Source of the DNA: Chionoecetes opilio | Taxonomy: Eukaryota; Arthropoda; Malacostraca; Decapoda; Majidae | DNA: 64,000 nucleotides | Reading direction: 5' to 3' | Assembly (NCBI GenBank): GCA_016584305.1 | Contig: JACEEZ010000091.1 | Location: 62,001 to 126,000, forward strand | In this document: in pieces, positions 23,300 to 34,100 of the stretch | How positions within the stretch are numbered: the stretch's first letter is position 1 | Layout: each line of letters begins with the position of its first letter | Notes under the pieces: generated by a model | Database searches by the model: none | The model's input: only the letters and a program-made list of their open reading frames with translations | What the model was told of the DNA's origin: nothing | Position numbers and translations under genes: made by a program

Positions 23300-23779
23300 A
23301 GAGAGAGTCGTATTGATCCGTATCATAACAATCTAAGTGTAATATATTTGGTAAAGCATTATGAATACTTAAATGATACCGTAATCAGTGCAATTTATAT
23401 ACTATATTTTTGCTTTAGACGCATCGAAAAAATAAGTAACCTAAATAAAGTTATGACTTGTGATATGGATTTGTAATGCATTAACAAGGGTCGGGCAGCG
23501 ATGATACAAGTAGCCTCCGTATGTATTGTATAGCTATGGACGTGTGAGCGTGGTGGTGAGGGCTTGACGGAAAGGGGAGGGAGGACAAGGGATCAACTCT
23601 TTTCTCAGTCAGATTATGTAACTGTACTTTTTTATTAACAATATATTAAAGACTAGGAAGGTATAATCATTTTTTTGTTTTATAATGATAATATATATAA
23701 AAGAATACTAATAAATTATGAATATTGTGCATTTTGCACATTCTAGAAATCTCGCGACCCCCAGTTTGAGAACCCCTCC
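23093..23779. mobile_element. Small non-autonomous hAT element
   Basis: It starts CAGAGGTTCTCAAACT and ends AGTTTGAGAACCCCTC, the classic Charlie-like hAT termini. TTTAGGG lies directly before (23086-23092) and after (23780-23786) it. A (CA)n tract at 23214-23297 is inside. No transposase. Confidence 0.88.
23214..23297. repeat. (CA)n microsatellite
   Basis: CA dinucleotides with CG interruptions, ending in (GA)n. Confidence 0.95.
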
Positions 23780-24379
23780 TTTAGGGGAGGGAAGGGGAAA
23801 TCTCCCCCACTTTATAATTACGTTTTAGAGGTATCTGAAGGGATCTGTGAAGGTCTGAAGGAAAAAACTCACTTATAAGGGCGGGAAAGGACTCTAGAAT
23901 TTTACCTTGGAACTATCGCCGAAAATAGGTACACTAGCCGACGTAAAAAATTGGAGCACTCGACGACATCGGCGAGAATTCTATCGGAGACAGTTCCAGG
24001 TACCAAATTCTAGAGTCCATTCCCAAGGGATTTTTCGGTATAAGTGCAGTTACAACCAATACACGATCGGTGGTTTTAAGAGTACCTGGAACTGTCGCTG
24101 ATAGGAATGCTCGCCGACATCAGTATGTTTCAATTTTTCATGTCGACGAATGTTCCTATTTTCGGCGACAGTTCCAGTTCTTGATCTTCATGTTACAGCA
24201 CCTAATATATACATTTAATCAACTTCTAGTCACCCCAGTTAGGTTAGGTTACGTTACCAATGTCAAACTGCAGTTTTACAGTGTTCTGGCACAAGCAAAA
24301 GATGTGGTGTCCAATAATGAAATAGTATTTATAGTTCATTTTCATTCATTACAAGTGGAACGGTCGCCAAAAATTTCCA

Positions 24380-24538
24380 CGTGGGCGAGTATAGGCCTAC
24401 TGTAATATTGCGGCGAGTATAGGCCTACTGTAATATTGCCACGGGCGAGTATAGGCCTACTGTAATATTGCCACGGGCGAGTATAGGCCTACTGTAATAT
24501 TGCCACGGGCGAGTATAGGCCTACTGTAATATTGCACT
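24380..24538. repeat. 32-33 bp tandem repeat, about five units
   Basis: The unit GGCGAGTATAGGCCTACTGT plus AATATTGCCACG is repeated nearly perfectly. It begins where the foldback right arm breaks off, 480 bases before kinesin exon 1. Confidence 0.95.
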
Positions 24539-24711
24539 TATGCCTCCTTTAACATGTCTTCCAGAATCATGTGTTGAGATAAATTTGGGAAGAAGTGTGC
24601 TTCAAGTGTTTCTCAAATTTCATGGACTGGTGCAAAACTTAAATGGCAGAAGTTTAGTATATAGGTATGTTTACATAATGAATGTGGAATGGCTTTCGAT
24701 TAAGGTTTCTT

Positions 24712-24923
24712 TTAACCCTTTGAGGCCCAGAACCTAATTTTCATTGTAATTTGGGTATGATTAGACGATTTTCATGAATATAAGCAATATTTTATAGATA
24801 TGACCTGTTTAGTATCCTTGTCCACTAGCTAATTTGGTATATTAAGTAATTTTTTCGTAGTTTTATGGCTAACAACAGACAATTTCAAATAGTAAAGGAA
24901 AGATCTGGGCGTGAAGGGGTTAA
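24712..24923. mobile_element. TTAA-flanked MITE, copy 1
   Basis: It runs TTAACCCTTTGAGGCCCAGA to AGATCTGGGCGTGAAGGGGTTAA. Imperfect inverted ends of about 18 bp and TTAA at both borders fit a piggyBac-type MITE. Confidence 0.88.
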
Positions 24924-25010
24924 CAATAGATGCATGTTAACAAATTATACAAATTGTATTAATCACTAGATCAAACAAAGCCTTCTACATTTTTCACTGT
25001 TTTGTTGCAG

Positions 25011-25150
25011 AACACAGGATGGCCAGCGAGGAGAGCAGTGGCGGCAAGGTGATCCCGGTGAGGGTGGCGGTGCGGATACGGCCTCTCAGCGCCAGGGAGA
25101 TACGCGAAGGCTGCCAGGAATGCATCGACATCACACATGACTCCCCCCAG
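25011..25150 (+). CDS. KIF4: Kinesin-4 exon 1 (coding from 25019)
   Basis: The acceptor TTTGTTGCAG ends at 25010 and the donor GT follows 25150. The exon encodes residues 1-44, including [10 protein letters not shown], the conserved first beta strand of kinesin motors. It ends in phase 0. Confidence 0.93.
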
Positions 25151-28100
25151 GTTAGAAATGCTGCTCTATGGCTTCTACTTGTCGTTTATCCTTTTAACCC
25201 CTTGAGACCCAGAACGTAATTTTCATTGTAATTTGGGTACCATTAGACAATTTTTAGTGAATATAAGCAATATTTTATAGATATGACCTGTTTAGTATCC
25301 TTGTCAACTAGCTAATTTGGTATATTAAGTTAGTTTTCGTAATTTTATGGCTAACAACATACAATTTTATATAGCAAAGTAAAGATCTGGACATGAAGGG
25401 GCTAATCATCATCTTCTTTTAATGTCCCTCATCTCCCGACCACGCTGGGGTTGGACGTATTGTCGGGTGAAGAGTGGGTGAGTGAAGAACTAGAGATTGT
25501 TGCTAATTGCATGTTTTACTCCCTCAGGTTGTGGTCAGAGGAACAGACAAAGCCTTCACCTATGACTACGCCTATGCAACGGACAGCACACAAGGCTATA
25601 TTTATGACACTTCTATTAAAAGTGTGGTCCAAAATTTGTTTAAAGGTAAATATGTGATTAACTATAGTCTATTTTTTTAACAAGGCAAAAAATCCATTCT
25701 ATCTTAAGGTCTCATGCTTAAAGTTATGCCTATGTCTGCCTGATAATATGGTTAACTGATAAAATACAGCATAAATTTAGAAGAAGTGTACTATTCCCTT
25801 CTCATGACATCAAATATCAATCAGTAAGCAGCAAGGGGTCAGGATTTTTTGCCTCGTTAAAAAAAATAGACTATAACACAGGCCATTAGGTAGCAGTATT
25901 GTTTTCTCATGACAAAATTAATTAGATGCCCACATACATTTTTTAACACTAATCTTTGGTGAAGAAACAAAAATCTTGGGGTGTAGAGTACTGTTCCGAG
26001 GCAAAGGGTAGAGTCACAGCTGCCCCTTGTGAAGTACCTGGCTGTCCCTCCGATGGAAATTCCTCAGATTATGCACTCAGGTCTTTAACAACTGTTCTCA
26101 TACTAAATTTTTTGTGCCATTTCCCATCATAATAGACTACATACAATTTAAAGTCATACATGTTTCCAAACCATGGTGCTTAGTATGTGGAATGCCATGA
26201 TGTCATTAATATTCTAGATAGTTTATTGTATTTTTTTTTCAATGTAAATTTCAGGCTACAATGTCACTGTTTTGGCATATGGCCAGACCGGATCTGGCAA
26301 AACTCACACCATGGGCACAGCCTATGAACCCGGGGCCGGGGTTGAGGCGTCAGAGGGCTCAGGCATCATCCCTCGGGCTGTGCAGGACATATTCGAGGGA
26401 GTCGCAAACCAGACTGATAAGGAGTACATGGTGAAGGTGTCCTTTATTGAGGTAAGATATAGTGTGTTTGTATAAGATGGACGTTGGTGATCCATCCCTT
26501 GGGGTTGCAGGTGAAAGAAAGGTAGTAGTTCCTGCTATTAGATGTTATTAGATGTATTTGGTTTAGATTGCACAGAGCGAGAACAGAGCCTTTGACGGAT
26601 GGAAGTGGACTAAGGAGAGCGTGGCGGTAAGATTCAGTGCACGACGCAGCGTGCTTGTAGTTGCCAACATCTCCCATAATCATGTCTCACATTTGCAACC
26701 ACTGATTTCACTGCCTTCTCTACAAGCTGAGATTAATGCAGCTCAGCATCTTAAGACTTTGCAGGGTTGGTGACTAGTTTTTTACTCTCCATTCATGGGA
26801 CATCTCTGAAAACTGAAGCAGATTTTGTAGGAAATATTATTTTTTCTTCCCATGCATACCGTTGCATAGTCTTCTCCAAAAGGGGATGGCTCAAACATGG
26901 CAGTTCACTTACAAAGAATATTAAATGCTGTTTGCAAATTGGATATCATAAACATTCAAAATAATGTTATGTACTGATGAATTTTAAAAGTTATAAAATC
27001 ACAGGAGCAATAAGCATCCTAGAGTGTGAAAGGTGTGTGTGAGACTGAGTGGGCGTGATGTGGTTTTTAGTGTGGAGGGGGTGACCCGCCACTGACATCT
27101 TAACCCCTTCACACCCAGATCTTTCTTTTGCTATAAAAAATTGTGTGTTTTCGAATCTTATAATTACGAAAAGTAACTGAATATACCAAATTAGTTAGTG
27201 GACAAGGATACTAAACAGGTCATATCTATAAAATATTGCATATATTCACTAAAAATCGTCTCATGGCACTCAAATTACAATGGAAATTAGTTCTGGGTCT
27301 CAAGGGCTTAAACATTATGAAGAGGCTGGGGTGAACCACTGGCAATGAGGCTGGTTGTGGAGAATCTTGGGGTGACAGATTTTAAGAAGCAAAATAAGTG
27401 TATACTGTATAATATATCAAAATAAGTTTTGCAAAAAATGTAGCTGTTTTTATTAAGTTCAAATTATCTAAATGTTTAGGATGTACAAATGGCAAATTGT
27501 GTTTAGTATTTTTGTGAGCGAGCTAAAACGCCTTATGGCAGAGTATTAATTGCAAATGTTATATTTTTGCCAATGTGCTTATATGTAGCTATTACTTGTA
27601 TCTCGTCATTTACTCAATTGATTTTACTCTTCTGCCAAGGAACAACTGTATAATATATTCATATTTCTCCTGTCATTTTGCAGTTATATAAGGAGACCCT
27701 GTTTGATCTTCTGAGTAATAAGAATAATAAGGAAGAATGCTCTGTTGACATCCGGGAAGATGCGAGAGAGGAATAAAACTTGTTGCGTCACTGAGATACC
27801 CGTGACCAGCATTCGAGAGACCATGAGGTGTCTTGAAACAGTGAGATAGTGTGTGTTCAGATTTGTTGTCATTGATATAGATGAGATGGTAGTAGAGGTA
27901 TTGAATCATCCAAGTAGATAATGAGTAGCAGATGGCAAAAGATGCTGTAGGACTGGTAGGGAGGCAAATACAATGGGGTGCAGTCAGTTCGTACACAAGT
28001 TGTTTCGTACACCAGTAGATTCGTACACCAAAAAGTTGTTTCGTAGTCTATATGAAACCATAGTCGTTTGTACAGTCAGCTCAGAGTTGAACTTGACTAC

Positions 28101-31100
28101 TAGAGTTACGAAACGGCACCAGGTATGTACGAAAAAAACTCAAAATCGGTATACGAAACAAATAACAAAATCTGGGTACGAAAAACTTGTGTACGAAACT
28201 CCTGTAACCAATACAATGCACCAGAGTGTAGGTTAGTCTGTATGTTCCATAAAGGTCCTGGTTCACTCAACAACTCTAACATACCCATACACTATTAGTT
28301 TTGATATAGTTAGCTATATTGATGTATTGAATCACACCATCCCTAAGCTCTCATCAGGAAATACTGGAAATATCTATTGTTTGAGTAGCAGACCTTAGTA
28401 TAGTTTCTGACTGATATCTTTGTAGAAAAGTAATTTGGTTTATTACGTCTATGCGTCTATGATTGCAGAATGCCACCATCTCGTATGACAACATATTATT
28501 AGTTATTATTCTCACAATAAAGATTTAATATCATAAGATTTATTTGTGATAATTTTAGTGCATAAAACAGCGATGAGTAAGCTAGCATTTTGATTCTAAC
28601 TGCAATTTGGATCCCTGACAGGGTGCATGAATCGCGCTACCGGGGCCACTGCCATGAATGCCACTCAAGCAGATCACATGCAATCTTCTCCATGCAGGTT
28701 GAACAAAGAAAAAAATGAAGGGGTAAGTAAACACCATATTTTTTTCTTTTCTATGTAGGTTTTCTCACTTCATATAGATAAGTTTATTTTTTTGAGCCGG
28801 CCAGGGCCCACAGTCTAAGCAGTGATTCTAAAAACTGTGCGCGTGGGAACCCCCCTAGGTGCGCCGCGTAATTTTTTCATAGAAAAGGGGTTATTTTGCG
28901 TTTTGAGGTCGCAGTTTTTGTTTATTATATTAAAGAGGAAAATCGTAAAAGGAATGATTTAAATAGTAACTAGACAAGTAGTTTGCAAGGTCCTTTTAAA
29001 TAATTTTAAAGTTTTTTTTTTGGGTAGATGGTAAAGAAAAATTTTAGAGAAAAATAAAAATTTATTCATGCTTAAAAAAAAACTTCCCGTTTCCACCCCC
29101 AATAGGGGTTTTTAAAACAAAGTATGTACCCCGGTACTTACCAGTTGAGCCACAGCCTGCTGGTTTTTTTTTTTAAGGGGTTTTAAACCAACCTACTATT
29201 TTTAAATTCACGCGTTCAAGTAAATTTGTTTTTACCCGACATTTTAAAAGGGAAAAAAAAGGATGATGAATGAAACTGAGGGCATAGTATACAGGGGGGT
29301 TTTATGAAAAATTTTGGGACTTTTTGAGGGTGATTTACGTAAACCCCCGACGTTTAAATGACATGTATAATTTGGGAAACCCAAAATTTAGGCAGAGATT
29401 TGGGTAGGCACCTCCCGGGGTCAGTGTAGTTTGGAAAGCCTCGGAAAGGGTTTCGCTGTTGTGGTTTTAATGGGGTTTCCAAGTTTAAAAAAATGGAAAA
29501 GTACCCCCTTTTAAAAAAGGGGAAAGTGAAACTAAAGGCAATAGCGGTGAAGTCGCAGTTGATCAAAAATCAAAACAAAAATGGGGTCGAAGGCACCGAA
29601 GGCAAAAGTAACAGAAAAACTGTTAAAAGCGATTTCCTCTGTCCAAAACCCTAGTGGGGAAAGTGAAGTGAAGTTAAAAAATGAGAATAGTCGTAAGGTC
29701 CGTGCGGGGCCAAAAGGAAGGACAGTAAAAAGTGAGTTTGTCACCCCGGGTCGGGAGGTGGTAAAAAACAAAGACACTTTTGCCAGAAAAAAGTAAAAAA
29801 AAAGAAAGTCATTTGGGCCTGTATAACGACAGTTATCTTGGATTTGGGTTTAAATTTGGCTGGGGATGATGTAAAGGGTTAAAAACCCAAAAAATGTGTT
29901 TTTGCGGCATTGAGCTATAAAAATGAATCTAGACTCCTATGAAAATGGGGAGACTTTTAAACCCCAAAAAAACAGATTTCACCTCTCTCAAAACCCTATA
30001 GTTACTTTAAAAGACTCTTAAAAAGATAACAAACAACAAAAGGTTTGGGGTTTGGGAAAAAAAGGGGTTTAAAGGGTGTCAGAAAAGGCACGGGAAAGCA
30101 AGCTATTTAGTGGCAGAGCATACAGCAAAACAAAGAAACCCCTTTTCAATTGCAGTCATATTTCTTCCGGGTTCCCCCCTGTGTGTGGTAAAAATTTTTG
30201 TTTGGGGATGGGGCTGAAAAGAAAGTAAAAAAAAAATTCCCTCTAAGACGACACGTTTGGTGGGACAAATTTCCAGGACATGTCGTCTGTTATTAAAAAA
30301 AGGTGTGTAAACTCATAAAAAGGTAAAATGTTGCTTTACAAGGGAGGAACAAAGACTTTGGAAAAAAACCTCAGTTCTAGTTTTTCATCCGTTATTTTGG
30401 GCGATAACAAAATAACAAAAACTTTTCTTATGCTGAAAAAGAATGGTGCAAACCACAGGACAGGAGTTTTTTCTAGTTACAGAATACTTGAAAAAAAAGG
30501 ACTTGTCATGGAAATTATGTGTGGGGAATTTGCCCCAGATGGCTGTCCATCCAGGGGTGGGATCGGAAAAAGGGGTTTTGGTGTCCTTGGGTCAAGAAGG
30601 AAAACCCCAGTTTTGGGGATTATCCCCTTTTGTTTCTTGCCCCCGTGAAGCTCTTGTTGCTAAAACACTCGCGGAAAAGAAAAAGTTGTTTTTTGGATGT
30701 TTGTTTTAAAATTTTTGGGTAAACTTTTTTAAAAAAAGAAAAAGCAGCAAGACTATTTTCCATTTTTTGGGGGGAAAAAAAGGATCCCTCAGGGAAGGTC
30801 TTCTCCCCCACACAGAATTTGGGGGGGTTATCAAGGGGGAAAAAGTTGTTATTCCCCCGGGGGTGCATGAATTTGAGAGGGGAAAATGCTCCTTTTCTTT
30901 CCCCTTGAGGAAAAACAAATTCTGCGAATACTTGTAAAAAATTTTGGAGTGCATAATTATGCTACTTGGCAGAAAAATTTTTGAAACTAAACCAAAGGTT
31001 AATGAAAAGATGCAAGGGAAAAAAATGAAAATAGGGGTAAAATTTTTAAAAAAAGGGGAAAAACCCTTTGGGTAAAAAAAAATTAGGCTCTAGAATGAAA

Positions 31101-34100
31101 GGGTGAGGGGAAGGAAAAGATTGACATGTTTAAAAAGACTGTTTGAACCCTAAATTACAGACTTTTTCCAAACTCTTTAAGCAGAAACCTTTAAAAGGCC
31201 TGGGAAAGGGAAAACATAAAAAATTTTTCCCCCAAAATATCTGTTAAAATTTTGGGGGACTGGTTGAGAAACCCTTCGTTCACGACCCCTTAAAGCAAGC
31301 CAAAAAACTTAGAACCCTTTTTTTTTGAAGAGGGAATAATAAAACTTTCCGTAATGACCACCCCACTAAAAACGAAATATCTGGAAGACATTAGAAAGCT
31401 TCGGATTCAAATGGAAAAAAAGAACACCCACAAAAATCCAAAAGGGGGCCCCGAAAAAAACTCTTGCAATTTTCAACCTCATATCGTGTGAAAATGGGAT
31501 TTTTCAGCCCTCCCCAAATTTTAAAAAAATAAGAAAAGGAATAAATTTTGGCTGTTTAAGAGGAAAGGGGGGTTTTCTGTCAACTGTCCCCCTCACTGAT
31601 AGGAGGACAAATGGAACTTTAAAAGATAAAAAGGGAAAGGGAAAATTGCAGTTTCTACAGTGAGAGATGGTCCACAAAGTGAAGGGCTGAAAAATATTAT
31701 TGGGGAATTTTTAGGGAGGGTATGTACCGGATATCCCGGGTGCATCGGTTTCCCGGGTAAACTGGCTAAATTTTCCTATCATAATCCTTTTTTTTTCCCC
31801 AAATTTTCTTGAATCATAAAAAAGGTTTAGAAATTCGAAATAACACCCCCCTTTTAATTTTCTAAAAAACTCCTGCGTTGTGGGTTACTTTTTTGAGGAA
31901 GAATTGTAGTTGTTTTTTCATCGGGTTTTTATCGTTTATTATTATTATTATTTTTATTATTATTAATTTTTATTTTTATCATTATCATTTTTTTACCCTG
32001 AAAAAAGTAAATTTAAAAATAGAAGAAAAAAAAAAAAACGTTTTAAGGAAAAAAAGGTGAAGAAGGGGAAGAAAAAAAGGATATGTGGGAAAAGTTGCGG
32101 TAAGAATAAAGGGAAAAAGGTGATGTGGGGTAAAGGTGAGGAAAGGGAAAGGGCCCCACACAGAGAATGGTGGGTTTTGGGGTTTGTGAGGGAGAGAGGA
32201 GGAAGGGAAAGAATAATGATTTGTTTGGGGGGATTTTTAGTATAGTAACGAAAAAAATACTGACAAATATTTAATGAACACTTCAAAGTTTATTGCCTCA
32301 CATACCGACAGGCACAGAAAAACACAGATTAACTTGTCAGCATAGAACACAGACAAGTGATGCCGAACACAGGCAAACACCCCTGACGTGCCTTTGGGCA
32401 CCACAAATCATCAAGTGTTTTTTTTCCCCCCCAAACAAAGTATAGAAACCAAAAAAACTTGGAAATTTAAACAATATTGTACTTTAGGGGTAATGATGCG
32501 AGGGTTTCCCCCCTTCCCTTGCCCTGCCCCTTTCATTTCTGGGGGTGTCAAACCTTTTTTCCATATTTTAGTTTTCTTTTTTTTATTTTTTTTATTTATT
32601 TTATTTTTTTTTTTTGCCCCCCCATAGCGGGGTAAATCAGCGGAGGTTTGAAATTAGAATTGGCCCCTTCCCCACAGTGCCCCCGTAGTGGGCTTGGGTA
32701 AACACTGCTTTCTCTTCGTGTGGAGGAGACCTTTGGGGCTGGGACCCTTGGCCCTTCTGCCCCTTTCCGCCCCTTTTTGTCATGAGGGGCGGGGGGTGCC
32801 TTCGCCTTCTGCTTTTTTTCAGGAAACAGCAGCTTCTTTAGCTCAAACCAGGGGTAAAACCCCGGCCCTCGGCAGGCCCCCCTGGGTGCCGCCCGGCCCC
32901 CGGCCTCTCCCTTGCGTTTTGGGGGTGCACAAAGCAGTCAAAAAAACGTCGCTCCAGCGTGGGGCGGCAGCCCTGCAGGGCGCCCTTCCCTTTCTTGCAC
33001 CCCTGGGAAGAAACGTGTCGTCTCCTTCTCCGGCAGGGTGGTTCCTTTTCCTGTTCCTTTTCATCGCCACACTTTTTCGTCCGAGCTCTCCTCCCCAGCC
33101 CGCTCCCCTCCGGGCCCGCGTCGCGGGTTGCCGGCGGCGGGGGCGTGCTGGGACCTCGAGGGCCCCCCGCAGGGGCCAAAATGAATCCTCGGGGGCAGCG
33201 GCATCGTCCTGTGCTTTATACTTTCTTTTTGTTTTTGCTTTTTATTTTTCAAAATTTACCTCCCCGGGCTTTCTGGCGCCTCTCCTTGGCTCCCCTTTCT
33301 TTCTTCCCCCCCCCCCCCCCTCGAAATTGCGTGAGAGGACCTTCCTTTTTTGGGGTTGTTGAGGGGGGGGGGGTCCCTTTATTTTTTTTTTGGTTGTCCC
33401 CTTTGGAGGGCAAGGGTCTTGGGGCACCCCTTTCCCGCTGACGAAGCCCACCTCGCCGGGGGTTTCAGTGGCGGGTCTTGCCCCAAAGGTTTTATCCCAG
33501 CGTGTACCCCACCACCCCCGTTGCCCCGCCTGGTTTGGCCCCTTGGGGACTGTTGGCCCTTTACAACCGACCCGCGTCGTTTAGAAGTACGGGGGCACTC
33601 GGCAGGGCCTGGCCGGGGTCCAGCGGGAGGTTAAAACGTGGGCCGAGGGGAGGGCGTCCCCATGGAAGAACACGAGGCGGTTTCCCTGGCCTGCCCCCAG
33701 GAGGTGGGGCGTTTTTCATGCTTGTCAGAACCCATGAGGAGGGTGGCGGGCGGGGGCCACCACGTCGGGTGCAGAAGGTGATGACAGCGCCGCGTGGCCC
33801 CCCAGCAGAGGTCCGGCCCGATGGAAGGGGGGCAAACGTCCTTCTTTGGGTCTGTTCTTTGGGCCCTTTCCCCGCTGGTTCTTTTACGGGGGGGTGAGGC
33901 TTGGCAGACCATCTTTAAGGCCGGGGTCCTCGGGTCTGATCCCTCCCCGGGGACATTTTCGTAAGGTCAGACTCGTTCCCCCCATCCCGGAACCTTTTAG
34001 GGGAGTCTTCCGAACCTGCTTTTGCCACAAAAGGGTCCTGCACAGCCCGCTTCTTTTTGAAACCCCTGTTCCCCCTCCCGCTTTCCTGCTCCTGCTCCAC

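Larger units (their letters stand above)
22476..24312. mobile_element. Palindromic element nested in the foldback right arm
   Basis: The ends are GGACACCGCATTTTATGCTT and the mirror AAGATGTGGTGTCC, continuing inward through AACTGCAGTTTGACATTGG. Inner arms (GAGTCC/GTGTCCTTTCCCGCCCTTA to CCTTCACAGATCCCTTCAGA) mirror at 23820-23905. It is the same palindrome family as at 4886-5470. A small hAT interrupts it. Confidence 0.75.
12427..24390. mobile_element. Foldback (long-TIR) element interrupted by three other elements
   Basis: The left arm runs 12427-12887 and resumes at 16891-16950. Its mirror image runs 17188-17350, resumes at about 22245-22475 and again at 24313-24390. Matching blocks include GATTCGGGCCGCCAGTTGAA, TTTTGCGCAAA, TAGTTTCGGAGATATAGAAC and ATTTCCACGTCGGCGAG. 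The breaks are explained by a hAT, a LINE and a second palindromic element. The outer end reads GGTTTATGGAACTATCGCCG, as in the copy at 43718-45017. The right terminus is lost in a tandem repeat. Confidence 0.75.

Noticed and set aside
23027..23326. Val/Cys repeat frame, and the similar ones at 52891-53261
   Set aside because: Products of (CA)n and (ACGC)n microsatellites.
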